DNA from: Verrucomicrobiota bacterium
GTDB taxonomy: Bacteria; Verrucomicrobiota; Kiritimatiellia; RFP12; UBA1067
DNA length: 64,000 nucleotides
Reading direction: 5' to 3'
Assembly (NCBI GenBank): GCA_023269675.1
Contig: JAHFSX010000004.1
Location: 1-64,000 of the forward strand
A program made the position numbers and the translations under genes. Shown piece after piece: positions 17,572 to 26,108 of the stretch. Within the stretch, counting starts at the first letter, position 1. Each line of letters begins with the position of its first letter. Below the pieces are notes generated by a model. It was not told the DNA's origin and searched no databases. It saw only the letters and a program-made list of their open reading frames with translations.

Positions 17572-18921
17572 ATGCATAAACTCTTCGGGACAGACGGCAT
17601 TCGCGGCCAGGCCAACAAGTATCCGGTCAGCGCCGAACTCGCGCTGAAACTGGGCAAGGCGCTGGGCAAACAGCTGAAGGCGCACGGCTACGGCAGCGCG
17701 CGCGCCGTCATCGGCAAAGACACCCGCCTCTCCGGCTACATGCTGGAGACCGCCATCACCAGCGGGCTGGTCTCCTCCGGCTGCGACGTTTTCCTGGTCG
17801 GTCCCGTGCCCACCCCGGCCGTCGCCCACCTGACGCGCTCGCTCGCCGCCGACGTCGGCATCATGCTGACCGCCTCGCACAACCCCTTCGACGACAACGG
17901 CATCAAGATCTTCAGCCCGCTCGGGTACAAGCTCGAGGACGCGGAGGAGGACGAGATCACGCGGCTGATCCAGCAGACCGACCTCAGCACCGACGACATC
18001 CGCAGCGACCAGCTCGGCCGCGCCTACCGTCTGGATGACGCGCGCGGCCGCTACATCGAATTCGCCAAGAGCACGGTCAACAACGAGAAGCTGAGCGGCT
18101 TCAAGGTGGTACTGGACTGCGCCAACGGCGCGGCCTACGACATGGGCCCCTGGATCTTCCGCGAGCTGGGCGCGACCGTCATCAAGACCGGCGTCTCCCC
18201 CGACGGGCTCAACATCAACGCCAACTGCGGCGCGATGCATCCCGAGGTGGTCGCCAAGCTGGTCAAGGAGCACGGCGCCGACATCGGCATCGCCCTCGAC
18301 GGCGACGCGGACCGCGTCATCTTCGCCGACGCCAACGGCGCGATCGTCGACGGCGACCGCGTCCTCGCCGCCTGCGCCATCTCCTTCAAGGCCCGCGGCC
18401 TGCTGGCCAACGACACCTTGGTGGTGACCAGCATGAGCAACCTCGGCCTGCACGACGCCATGCGCCAACACGGCATCAAGGTCGAAATCACCGACGTGGG
18501 CGACCGCTACGTCATCGACGCCATGCGCAAGGGCGGCCACTCGCTCGGCGGCGAAAAGTCCGGCCACCTGATCTTCCACAACCACGCCACCACCGGCGAC
18601 GGCATCATCAGCGCGCTGCAGGTGATGCGCATCATGAAGCAGGAGGGCAAGACCCTCTCGCAGCTCGCCGACTGCATGACCGAATACCCGCAGACCCTCG
18701 TCAGCCTCAAGGTCAAAGAGAAGAAGCCCGTCCACGAGGTCCCTGGCCTGATGGCAGCCATCAGGGCGTGCGAAGAGGACTTGAAAGAGGCCGGCCGCGT
18801 CATCGTGCGCTACTCCGGCACGGAGTCCAAAATCCGGCTGCTGGTCGAGGCCCGCGAGGAGGCGCTGGTGACGAAGTGGATCGACGCCCTCACTCAGGCC
18901 GTGCACGAGGGACTGGGATAA
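17572..18921 (+). CDS. glmM: Phosphoglucosamine mutase
   Basis: A 449-residue enzyme that converts glucosamine-6-phosphate to glucosamine-1-phosphate on the way to UDP-GlcNAc, needed for peptidoglycan and lipid A. ATG 17572 is chosen because the protein then starts with the family sequence KLFGTDGIRG and AAAGGTG lies upstream; the longer frame adds an unrelated N-terminus. MLTASHNPFDDNGIK carries the phosphoserine. ALDGDADRVIFAD is the metal loop. LGGEKSGHLIF is the sugar-binding loop, and VRYSGTESKIRLLVE is the C-terminal phosphate-binding loop. It is followed by a repeat element and then a GlmU-like beta-helix gene on the same strand, which fits a shared UDP-GlcNAc pathway. Confidence 0.96.
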   Translation: MHKLFGTDGIRGQANKYPVSAELALKLGKALGKQLKAHGYGSARAVIGKDTRLSGYMLETAITSGLVSSGCDVFLVGPVPTPAVAHLTRSLAADVGIMLTASHNPFDDNGIKIFSPLGYKLEDAEEDEITRLIQQTDLSTDDIRSDQLGRAYRLDDARGRYIEFAKSTVNNEKLSGFKVVLDCANGAAYDMGPWIFRELGATVIKTGVSPDGLNINANCGAMHPEVVAKLVKEHGADIGIALDGDADRVIFADANGAIVDGDRVLAACAISFKARGLLANDTLVVTSMSNLGLHDAMRQHGIKVEITDVGDRYVIDAMRKGGHSLGGEKSGHLIFHNHATTGDGIISALQVMRIMKQEGKTLSQLADCMTEYPQTLVSLKVKEKKPVHEVPGLMAAIRACEEDLKEAGRVIVRYSGTESKIRLLVEAREEALVTKWIDALTQAVHEGLG

Positions 18922-18929
18922 GAGAGGAA

Positions 18930-19002
18930 TAACGTCCAACGCTGAACGTCCAACTCTGAACTTCGAAGTTGGGCGTTCGACGTTCGACGTTCGACGTTTA
19001 AC
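18930..19002. repeat. Dispersed palindrome, family F, abutting a start codon
   Basis: The left arm repeats AACGTCCAACGCTGAACGTC and the right arm repeats CGTTCGACGTTCGACGTTCG, meeting at CTTCGAAG. The element fills almost the whole spacer between glmM (stop 18921) and the next ATG (19003), leaving no ordinary ribosome-binding site for the downstream gene. Confidence 0.75.
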
Positions 19003-20190
19003 ATGAACCTGATCCAACATCTCCAATCCCGCGGCGTGACCTTCCTCGCGCCGGAGACCACCCACGTCGCCGCGGACGTCAACCCCGACCGCATCGCGGC
19101 GGGCGTCACAATCCATCCCGGCTGCCGCCTCAGCGGCGCGCAGCTCTCCGTCGGCCCCGGCTGCGTGCTCGGCGCGGAGGCGTCCGCCACAGTCGCCGAC
19201 TGCCAGCTCGGCGCGCGGGTGCACCTCGCGGGCGGCTTCTTCGACCGCGCCACCTTCCTCGACGGCTTCAAGGCCGGCAGCGGCGCGCACGTGCGGCCCG
19301 GCTGCCTCTTCGAGGAGGAGTCCTCCATCGCCCACACGGTCGGCGTCAAGCAGACCGTCTTCCTGCCGTGGGTCACGGCCGGCAGCCTGATCAACTTCTG
19401 CGACTGCCTGATGGCCGGCGGCACGAGCCGCAAGGACCACTCGGAGATCGGCTCCTCCTACATCCACTTCAACTTCACGCCGCACCAAGACAAGGCCACG
19501 GCCTCGCTCATCGGCGACGTGCCGCGCGGCGCGCTGCTGAACCGGCCCGCGATCTTCCTCGGCGGCCAGGGCGGCCTGGTCGGCCCGTGCCTCATCGACT
19601 TCGGCACGGTGATCCCGGCCGGCCAGATCTGGCGCGGCGACGTGACCGAGCCCGGCCGCCTCGTGGCCAAGCCCGCGTTCCGCAGCCCCATCAACACCGC
19701 CTACGACCCGCGCCAGTACCACGGCATCGGCCGCGTGGTGCGCAACAACCTGCTCTACCTCGGCAACATCCTCGCGCTCGACCTCTGGTACCGCGTGATC
19801 CGCGCGCCCTTTATGCGGCGCGACCCCTTCCAGACCGCCTGCTACGACGGCGCGCGCCGCCGCCTCGCGGAGATCCTGGACGAGCGCCTGTCGCGTCTGG
19901 ACGAGCTCACGAAGAAGGTCGGCCAGTCGCTCGCGCTCGGCCTGCCCAATCCGGCGGAGGAGGAGCACCGCGCCTTTGTGGCGGCGTGGCCCGCGCTGAA
20001 GGACGCCCTGACCGCACAGATTGCCGCGCGCGACGCGGCCGCGGTCCCCGAGGCCGTGCAAGCCATCGTCTCAAGCCTGCCGGCGAAGGACTACCTGCGC
20101 GAGATCCAGGCGCTGCCGCCCGAGGCCGCGCAGACCCTCACCGCGTGGCTCGCCGCCTGTCCCGCCGCCTGCGCCGCGCTGCAGAATTGA
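19003..20190 (+). CDS. GlmU-like left-handed beta-helix protein (UDP-GlcNAc pathway)
   Basis: A 395-residue protein without a nucleotidyltransferase domain. Residues about 20-230 show imperfect hexapeptide repeats of the left-handed beta-helix (for example VTIHPGCRLSGAQLSVGPGC). Conserved motifs are GGTSRKDHSEIGSSYIHFNF and ASLIGDVPRG, seen in proteins annotated as UDP-GlcNAc pyrophosphorylase-related in PVC bacteria. The C-terminal about 130 residues are helical and contain DELTKKVGQSLALG. It probably acts as an acyltransferase or sugar-nucleotide enzyme in the glmM pathway, but a separate uridylyltransferase would be needed. The ATG directly follows repeat F, with no Shine-Dalgarno sequence. 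Its TGA is the first part of repeat A2. Confidence 0.7.
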   Translation: MNLIQHLQSRGVTFLAPETTHVAADVNPDRIAAGVTIHPGCRLSGAQLSVGPGCVLGAEASATVADCQLGARVHLAGGFFDRATFLDGFKAGSGAHVRPGCLFEEESSIAHTVGVKQTVFLPWVTAGSLINFCDCLMAGGTSRKDHSEIGSSYIHFNFTPHQDKATASLIGDVPRGALLNRPAIFLGGQGGLVGPCLIDFGTVIPAGQIWRGDVTEPGRLVAKPAFRSPINTAYDPRQYHGIGRVVRNNLLYLGNILALDLWYRVIRAPFMRRDPFQTACYDGARRRLAEILDERLSRLDELTKKVGQSLALGLPNPAEEEHRAFVAAWPALKDALTAQIAARDAAAVPEAVQAIVSSLPAKDYLREIQALPPEAAQTLTAWLAACPAACAALQN

Positions 20191-20303
20191 ACCGCAGAGT
20201 GTCGAATCACGAACCGCAGAATATCGAAGTGAACGCCACCCCTGCGAAGAAGCGCCGCATTTCCTTCATTATTCGACACTCGGCCTTCGTCAGTCTGCGG
20301 TTT
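20188..20303. repeat. Dispersed palindrome, family A copy 2
   Basis: Left arm GAACCGCAGAGTGTCGAATC then a second GAACCGCAGAATATCGAAG; right arm CATTATTCGACACTCGGCCT through CAGTCTGCGGTTTG. It begins within the TGA stop of the beta-helix protein gene. Same architecture as copies at 11382-11496 and 27686-27848. Confidence 0.85.
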
Positions 20304-20430
20304 GAGTGCACATTTTCAAAGCACCAAAACCGGTTTTTCTTCGGGCATGCTCGCCCGCGGAGCCGCCAGCAGGCCGTCGGCGTTGAGGCCGCCCATGCGC
20401 AGGGATGCGCAGGGCACATTCTCGGATGTG

Positions 20431-20452
20431 GCACGCCCATCCCTGGGCGTGC
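20431..20452. repeat. Hairpin downstream of yceH
   Basis: GCACGCCC ATCCCT GGGCGTGC is a perfect 8-bp stem, with AGGGATGCGCAGGGC and GCGGCCCTGCC words around it forming a larger imperfect palindrome. It lies 22 nt past the yceH stop and has no T-run, so it may be a processing site or dispersed element rather than an intrinsic terminator. Confidence 0.5.
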
Positions 20453-20474
20453 GGCCCTGCCTAGAACGTGGCTT

Positions 20475-21164
20475 TTATTCGAACTGCGAGCGGAACCCCT
20501 GGAAGAGGGCCTTCAGCTCGAGGACTTCCGACTCCAAGGCAGCGACGCGCGTTTCGAGCGCGGCGGCGCGGGCGGCCTCGTTCATGACGGCGGCCACGGC
20601 GGCGGGCGGCGGGAGATCGGTCTGCGGCAGGTCGCAGGACGGCGGCTGGTCGCCGAGCAGATGGGCGAAGCGCGTCTCCTTGTGGCCGGGCTGGCGCTGG
20701 AGCTCCACCACCAGCGGCCCGCCGGGCCGCGCGGCGAGGCGGTCGAGCGTGGCCTGCACCTCCTCCGCCGCGGCGAAGGGGTGCATGCGCGCCGCGCGGG
20801 CGCGCAGCTCGCCGGCCGTCTGGGGCCCGCGCAGCAGCAGCTCGCAGAGCACGGCGCGCTCGTCCGGCGCGAGGGCGAGCTGCCGGATGAGGAGCTCGCG
20901 GTACTTGAGGGCGCGGGCGTTCGCGCCGGCGAAGGACTCGAGCAACCGCTTCTCCTGAAGGCTGTAGATGCCGCGGGCCAGCATCTCCTCGTCAAGGGAC
21001 ATGACGGGCGCGCGGTTGTTCTTCTGGCAGCAGGCCATGAGCAGCGAATTCAGCGTGAGCGGATAATACTCCGGCGTGGTGAGCTCTTTCTCGATCAGGG
21101 CCCCGAGGATGCGGGCCTCGAGCGGGGTGAGCTGCGGCGGCCTGTCAACGGTTTCCGTGTCCAT
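20475..21164 (-). CDS. YceH-family protein (DUF480)
   Basis: A 229-residue protein of the YceH family, widespread in Gram-negative bacteria and of unproven function. It starts at ATG 21164 with CAGGAG upstream. LTPLEARILGALIEKELTTP near residue 12 and YYPLTLNSLLMACCQKNNR are the family signature; they open a first winged-helix domain, and a second follows (LLIRQLALAPDERAVLCELL). Residues about 200-229 form a predicted coiled coil (ALETRVAALESEVLELKALF). No catalytic residues are seen. The gene is flanked by repeats on both sides (20431-20452 and 21187-21267) and appears to be its own transcription unit or follows the upstream peptidase gene. Confidence 0.88.
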   Translation of the reverse strand: MDTETVDRPPQLTPLEARILGALIEKELTTPEYYPLTLNSLLMACCQKNNRAPVMSLDEEMLARGIYSLQEKRLLESFAGANARALKYRELLIRQLALAPDERAVLCELLLRGPQTAGELRARAARMHPFAAAEEVQATLDRLAARPGGPLVVELQRQPGHKETRFAHLLGDQPPSCDLPQTDLPPPAAVAAVMNEAARAAALETRVAALESEVLELKALFQGFRSQFE

Positions 21165-21186
21165 GGGTTGCTCCTGCTGAATGAAT

Positions 21187-21267
21187 ACTTAACACAAAGA
21201 CACAAAGACTCAAAGCACACTGCAAAACAATCTCTGCCTTCTTTGTGTCTTCGTGCCTTCGTGTTGA
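21187..21267. repeat. Dispersed palindrome, family B copy 1
   Basis: Left arm TTAACACAAAGACACAAAGA, right arm TTCTTTGTGTCTTCGTGCCT then TCGTGTT. The arms are made of repeated AAAGACAC/GTGTCTTT words. It fills the spacer between the yceH start and the stop of the upstream peptidase gene. A second full copy is at 29975-30068 and a half copy at 51379-51414. Confidence 0.85.
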
Positions 21268-21270
21268 AAA

Positions 21271-22935
21271 TCAATTGGCCGGTTTCTTCTCGGCGAGGGG
21301 ATCGTAGCGGCGGGCGGCGTTGCGGCCTTTCTTCCAGAAATCGGTGAAATCCGCCTGGAGCCGGGTCATGTTGACGCCCTCGAAGGCGGCGGTGGTGGCC
21401 GCCTCGGCGTCCTTGGTCGCGGCCAACGTCTTCAGGTAGGTGTCGAGGACCGCCGCATAGGCGGTCTTGTTTTCCGCGGGGGCGCCTTTGCGCAGGAAGT
21501 ACACCAGGGCCCAGGACGTGGTGTAATTGAGCGAGCGCTGCTCTTCGCTGCCGCTGTAGAAGGCGGGGTGGCTGAGACGGATGACTTTGGGGATATTCCG
21601 GGCGGCGGCTTCGAGGTCTTCGAGCAGATGGCCGACGCGCCGGTTCTCGCTGATCTCCACGCGGCCCTTGCTGTCCACCTCGGCGGTCTCGCAGAAGCAG
21701 GCGTGGCCCTCGTTGAACCAGGTGGCGTTCTCGATCATGGCGCACGCGTAGTAGAGGTACTGGTGAAAACCCTCGTGCCTGATGATGTCCAGGGTCTTCT
21801 CCTTGTCCTTGCCCTGTGAAAGGATAACCAGTTCGCGCCGGCCGGGGTTCCAGACGCCGACGCTCCACTCCATGCTCTTGCCGACATACTGCTTATACGC
21901 CTCTTCGTTTTCGCAGATGCGCACCACGCTGACATCGCTGGCGGTCTCGAAGGGCGGGATGAGTTTAACGAAGGCGCCGCGCAGGACGGGCATGGTGGCC
22001 TGCAGCTCTTTGACGAGGGCTTTGCCGGTGTTGCTGCGGATATCGGAGAGGAAGATGTACTCGGGCGTCTCGGCGTACCACCAGTCCTTCATGTTCGCGA
22101 TGCTCTTGCGCGCGGCGGTGCGGCTGGGATGATCGGGGATGACCGCGGCGGGCTCCTTGCCTCCGGGGGCGCTGGGCGTGGCGTTGAGCGCTTTGGGCTG
22201 CACGCCGGCAGCGGCGGCCGCGCCGGTCTGCGGGACGGCGGCGACGTTGGCGAGGAACTGCGCCTCGAAGTCCCTGCGCACTTTGGATTTCAGGGTGCCG
22301 TCGGCGATCTTGATGGCCGCGCAGAACCAGTCGGACGGCGCGGTCTGACCGTTGGGCTTACGGATCTTGACGCGGAAGGCGTAGACGAGGGTCGAGGATT
22401 CCTCGACCGGGAAGAAGACGGCGGCCGTCAGGTTGAAGGCCTGGAGGCGCAGCGGCTCGGGCGCTTTCGGCGTGCAGCCCGAGAAGGCCCTGACCCACGC
22501 GGTGAGGGCCTCGGCGCTGGCGGGGTCGAAGGCCGCCGCAGGCTCGGCCATGGCCTTGTCGAAATCCTCGCGCACCACATGCTCGCCGGCCGTCACCGGC
22601 ACCTCGGGCAGCAGGTGGGTGGGCTTGCCGAGGATCAGCACGTTGCCGGCCTCGTCGCGCCATTGGCCCGCGTGCTGGGTGGCGTACCAGAGCTCGCGCG
22701 GGTCGAACAGGTCGCGCTTGGAGGTCTCTTCGCCGCGCGTGAAGGTGTAGGTGTAGGTCTTGTACTGGGCCAGGGGCTCGGGCGCGGAGTTGCCGAGCAC
22801 GCGGATGCGCAGGCCGAGGTTGGGGTAGTTCTTGTCCGAGCGAAACGAGGGCGCGGCGGGCGCGGAGAGCGCCCAGCCGACGAGTCCCGCGGCGAGGCAC
22901 AGGCTCCAGCTACGATAAAAACAGTGATAGGTCAT
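21271..22935 (-). CDS. Secreted gluzincin-like metallopeptidase (MA clan / DUF1570-like)
   Basis: A 554-residue protein. ATG 22935 is chosen because an AGGGA box precedes it and it begins the signal peptide (MTYHCFYRSWSLCLAAGLVG ... APAA); an ATG at 23004 has no ribosome-binding site. The N-terminal half (30-230) is of unknown fold, and a low-complexity Ala/Pro linker lies at 230-265. The C-terminal half carries HEGFH at 387-391, an HExxH zinc motif, and WFNEGHACF at 406-414, where Glu409 is the expected third zinc ligand, as in gluzincins. The C-terminal region is helical. It probably degrades or processes extracytoplasmic protein; the substrate is unknown. It is preceded by repeat D1 and the Na/Pi cotransporter gene. 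Confidence 0.72.
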   Translation of the reverse strand: MTYHCFYRSWSLCLAAGLVGWALSAPAAPSFRSDKNYPNLGLRIRVLGNSAPEPLAQYKTYTYTFTRGEETSKRDLFDPRELWYATQHAGQWRDEAGNVLILGKPTHLLPEVPVTAGEHVVREDFDKAMAEPAAAFDPASAEALTAWVRAFSGCTPKAPEPLRLQAFNLTAAVFFPVEESSTLVYAFRVKIRKPNGQTAPSDWFCAAIKIADGTLKSKVRRDFEAQFLANVAAVPQTGAAAAAGVQPKALNATPSAPGGKEPAAVIPDHPSRTAARKSIANMKDWWYAETPEYIFLSDIRSNTGKALVKELQATMPVLRGAFVKLIPPFETASDVSVVRICENEEAYKQYVGKSMEWSVGVWNPGRRELVILSQGKDKEKTLDIIRHEGFHQYLYYACAMIENATWFNEGHACFCETAEVDSKGRVEISENRRVGHLLEDLEAAARNIPKVIRLSHPAFYSGSEEQRSLNYTTSWALVYFLRKGAPAENKTAYAAVLDTYLKTLAATKDAEAATTAAFEGVNMTRLQADFTDFWKKGRNAARRYDPLAEKKPAN

Positions 22936-23060
22936 GAGAAAATCCCTGTAAAATGCCAGTATATCGGATTTCGGCCGCGATGCAAACAGCGGTTGCCGAT
23001 CCATGCGGCTCGGTGCGTGATGCGGAGCCTATGCGGAACACGGCGCCGACGGGTGCTCGG

Positions 23061-23166
23061 GGCCGGCTAAAGCCGGTACAACATACGGGCACTCAGGCGG
23101 GCTGGGCCGGCTGAAGCTTGTACAACATACGGACACTCAGGCATGTTGTACCGGCTTTAGCCGGTC
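23061..23166. repeat. Dispersed palindrome, family D copy 1
   Basis: Two direct copies of a unit containing GGCTAAAGCCGGTACAACAT then ACGGGCACTCAGGC are followed by an inverted copy, GCATGTTGTACCGGCTTTAG CCGG. The short palindrome CCGGCTTTAGCCGG is the core. It lies between two minus-strand genes. Confidence 0.85.
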
Positions 23167-23188
23167 CCGGTCCTGGCGCAGGGGCGGG

Positions 23189-25603
23189 CTACGTGTTGAC
23201 GAGCTGGTCGGAGCGCTGCGCGATGTTCTCGAGGTGGCGCACGATGTTCTCGAGCGCGGCGATGACCTCGACATAGACCATGCCGCGGTCCGGCTTGCAC
23301 TGGCCGGCCTGGAGGCGGTCCACGTGGCCCTGGATGGAGCTGCGCGTCAGGGACTTCATGTCCTGCATCACGATCCCGACAGCCTTGGCGGCGCCGTCCC
23401 CGCCGCGCAGGCTCTCCAGCGTGAGATCGGCGATGGTGGTGGCTTTGTCGACGATATTCTTCATCTCCAGCAGCGCGCCGTCGGTGAACTTGGCGGCGTG
23501 GTGGGGCTGCCCGGCCGCGCGGCGCGCGATCAGGAAGGCGAGGTCGGAGATGCGCTCGGCGTCGTTCACGCAGTGCATCATCACGGGGATGGCCTGGGCC
23601 TGGGCCTCGGTGAGCTCCTTGCGCGTGAGCTGCACGAGGTACTCCATGATCTCGCCCTGGGTGCGGTCCACCTCGTCCTCGATGCGCTTGATGGCGTCGA
23701 CGTCGGCCGGCTTGCCGTCGCGGTAGCCGCGCAGCGCGGTGAGCGAGGCCTGCCAGGCCTTTTCGGTCATGTCGGCCAGGGCGTTCATGGCGCAGATAAG
23801 CGCGAGGGGCGGCGTGTTGAGCAGGTGCTTCTCAAGGCGCACGATGCCGACCGAGGCCTTCTTGGCGGGCACGACGTGCTCGCAGATCCAGGCGAGTGTG
23901 CCGATGAAGGGCGTCAGGAGAATCACGTTGGTGACGTTGAAGAGGGAGTGCGCCATGGCGACGTGGCGGCCGAGGTTCTCGCCCGAGAAGACGTTGCCGG
24001 CGGTGACGCTGTCAACGAGGTAGAAGAAGCAGGGAATCCCCTTGAAGGGCACGTAGAAGAGCAGCACCATGACGCAGGTGCCCAGCACGTTGAACATCGA
24101 ATGGGCGGCGGCGGTCTGCTTGGCGGTGCGGTTGGCATTCAGCGAGGCGAGGATGGCGGTGATGGTGGTGCCGATGTTGTCGCCCAGCACGATGGGAATG
24201 GCGGTCCAGATGTTCAGCAGGCCGCTGTTCGCGAGCGCGATGGCGAGGCCGATCGTGGCGGAGCTGCTCTGGACGACCATGGTCGTGAGCGTGCCGATGC
24301 CGATCGCGCCCAGCACCGCGCCGAGCGGCAGGGGCTGGCCGGGCTGCGGCGTGCAGTCAAAGGTCTGGAAAAACGTGACGAAGCTGGGGAAGGAGCCGGC
24401 GCTTTTCAGCTCGTCGGACATGAGGGTCATGCCGTAGAAGAGCAGCCCGAAGCCCAGGATGGTGCGGAAGGTGCCCTGCCATGCGGCCTTGCGGGCGAGC
24501 AGGATGCCGATCACGCCGATAATGATCGAGGGGAGCGCGATGCCGTCCAGCTTGAAGGAGACGATCTGCCCGGTGACGGTGGTGCCGATGTTCGCGCCGA
24601 AGACCACGCCGATGGCCTGCTGCAGCGTGAGCAGGCCGGCGTTGACAAAGCCCACGGTCATGACCGTGGTGGCGCTCGAGGACTGGATCAGGGAGGTCAC
24701 CACGGTTCCGGCGAGGATGGCGGTGATGCGGTTCCTCGTGATGTAGGTCAGCGCGGCCTTCATCTTGTTGCCGGCGACCTGCTGCAGACCGTCGCTCATC
24801 AGGGTCATGCCGAAGATGAAGAGGGCCAGACCGCCGAAGATGCTGATCAGGATGCCGGAGGTGCACATGGCCATGGCTTCGACGAAAAAGGGGCGGGTGA
24901 AAAGGCCGGACTTGGCGGAGGCCACTTCCGCGCGGATCTCGTAGACTCCGGTGGCGGAGGCGTCGGTCTTGAGGCCGACCTCGGCGATACCGTTGGTGTC
25001 GGTCTTGACGATCGAACGGGTGACCCTGCCGCTTTTGCCGGGTTGCTGGGCGAGCGTGAAGTAGACGGCCTCGTTCGGGATCGGCGCCCCGTCCGCTCCG
25101 GTCAGCGTGATGCGGACGGGTTTGGGCAACATGTCGCCCGCCGACACCTCTTGCCGCGTGTTTTCGGCGGTGACGCCCGCCACAAAGCGCACGCGCCTGC
25201 GCACGTCGGGCGTGTCTTCGCAGAAGATGTCGAGGTACTGGTCACCGAAGATCTTGCCGAGGGTCACGTCGCACGTGAAGTTGCCGCCCTGGTCGGTGAC
25301 GCCTTCGGCGGGACTCACTTGGATACCGCTCGCGGGATCGACGGGCACGACGCGCATCTTCTCGCCCGGCACGGGATACTGCTCGCCTTTGCCGCCGCAC
25401 AGGCCGGGGCAGGCTTTGCTCAGCACCTCCACGCGGAGGCCTTTCGCCTGCGTAGCGCCCTGCAATCCGAGTTGCGTTTCGGGGGTCACCAGGACGATCT
25501 TGTCAGGCTCCAGCCCTCTGGGGTCCTTGTTGCAACCCGTGAGAAAAATGAGTGGTACAAGGAGCGTCGAGAAGGCGCGCAGGCAAAGGCCGGTAGCTGT
25601 CAT
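23189..25603 (-). CDS. Lipoprotein-tethered Na/Pi cotransporter with PhoU-like tail
   Basis: An 804-residue protein; AAAGGA precedes ATG 25603. It opens with a lipoprotein signal ending LTGC (Cys24). Residues about 30-245 are two predicted immunoglobulin-like extracytoplasmic domains (for example VRITLTGADGAPIPNEAVYF and a following beta-strand repeat). The membrane part (about 250-590) has two inverted NptA-type halves, each with the signature QSSSAT (307-312 and 445-450), plus GANIGTTVT and GDNIGTTITA. Residues about 610-804 are helical and PhoU-like (DMTEKAWQASL, VDRTQGEIMEYLVQL). Proteins of the PNaS family import phosphate with sodium or handle related anions. The lipid-anchored Ig-like head is unusual; it may bind substrate or a partner in the periplasm. 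Confidence 0.88.
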   Translation of the reverse strand: MTATGLCLRAFSTLLVPLIFLTGCNKDPRGLEPDKIVLVTPETQLGLQGATQAKGLRVEVLSKACPGLCGGKGEQYPVPGEKMRVVPVDPASGIQVSPAEGVTDQGGNFTCDVTLGKIFGDQYLDIFCEDTPDVRRRVRFVAGVTAENTRQEVSAGDMLPKPVRITLTGADGAPIPNEAVYFTLAQQPGKSGRVTRSIVKTDTNGIAEVGLKTDASATGVYEIRAEVASAKSGLFTRPFFVEAMAMCTSGILISIFGGLALFIFGMTLMSDGLQQVAGNKMKAALTYITRNRITAILAGTVVTSLIQSSSATTVMTVGFVNAGLLTLQQAIGVVFGANIGTTVTGQIVSFKLDGIALPSIIIGVIGILLARKAAWQGTFRTILGFGLLFYGMTLMSDELKSAGSFPSFVTFFQTFDCTPQPGQPLPLGAVLGAIGIGTLTTMVVQSSSATIGLAIALANSGLLNIWTAIPIVLGDNIGTTITAILASLNANRTAKQTAAAHSMFNVLGTCVMVLLFYVPFKGIPCFFYLVDSVTAGNVFSGENLGRHVAMAHSLFNVTNVILLTPFIGTLAWICEHVVPAKKASVGIVRLEKHLLNTPPLALICAMNALADMTEKAWQASLTALRGYRDGKPADVDAIKRIEDEVDRTQGEIMEYLVQLTRKELTEAQAQAIPVMMHCVNDAERISDLAFLIARRAAGQPHHAAKFTDGALLEMKNIVDKATTIADLTLESLRGGDGAAKAVGIVMQDMKSLTRSSIQGHVDRLQAGQCKPDRGMVYVEVIAALENIVRHLENIAQRSDQLVNT

Positions 25604-26108
25604 GGAAAATCCTTTGTCGTTCGGTTTAAGGGCGCAATATACCCCAAGTGTCAGGATTTTGCGAGGAGGAAAACCGGACGGCCGCGCGGCCGGGTGTGTG
25701 ATTCAACTTTGTTGAATCCACACCCGAAGGAGGAGTTAGGATTTAGGAGTTAGGAGTTGTAACGCCCTGAAAGTGAACGTGTTCGCACGATACGCGCGAG
25801 CCCGTGTTCGTGTCTTCAAACTGAAATTACCCGCGCGGCTTCAAGAAATGGTTTTTCGCGGAAGGGAGTCTCCTTGTCGAACGCCCTGTTTTCAGTGCCT
25901 TTTGCGCTTCCAACTCCTATCTCCTAAATTCTCCTTGGTGCGATTCAGTTTCAACGAAACCGAATCGCGCCCCGCGGCCGGGTGTGATTCACCTTTGTTG
26001 AGTCCGCACCCGAAGGAGGAGTTAGAATTTCTAACCGCATTCTCACATAAACGCAATCGGGATCTCACAGGAAACCGGTTTACTGATGCCCATGAAAGGA
26101 CGGTGCCT
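25604..26108. other. Long intergenic spacer dominated by family C element
   Basis: A 505-bp spacer between the divergent Na/Pi cotransporter gene and a small plus-strand gene. It is almost wholly the family C element (25691-26016) plus its flanking hairpins. The leader of the cotransporter gene occupies about 25604-25660. No other coding sequence is visible. Confidence 0.6.
25691..26016 (-). repeat. Long interspersed element, family C copy 1
   Basis: In inverted orientation this region matches 38921-39164 over about 250 bp. Shared blocks include GGCACTGAAAACAGGGCGTT, GACACGAACACGGGCTCGCG and TTCACTTTCAGGGC, separated by a centre of about 37 nt that differs between the copies. One end is a hairpin (25691-25726) with CGGGTGTG and CACACCCG arms around ATTCAAC/GTTGAAT. 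A second, degenerate hairpin of the same type lies at 25979-26013. No open frame of note spans it. Confidence 0.88.

Noticed and set aside
18930-19002. A possible CRISPR array because of repeated CGTTCGACG/AACGTCCAACG words
   Set aside because: The repeats are short, lack spacers of even length, and form a single palindrome. No cas gene is nearby.
17425-20061. An 878-codon open frame antisense to glmM and the beta-helix gene
   Set aside because: Shadow frame: the opposite strand encodes clear families with conserved motifs. Long antisense frames are expected at this GC content, and the translation has an alanine/valine/arginine-biased composition.
23234-25753. An 839-codon frame antisense to the Na/Pi cotransporter gene
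   Set aside because: Shadow of a gene with two QSSSAT motifs, a lipobox and a ribosome-binding site.
25604-26108. A transposon or integron with encoded transposase
   Set aside because: No frame in the element resembles a transposase or integrase. It is treated as a non-coding repeat.
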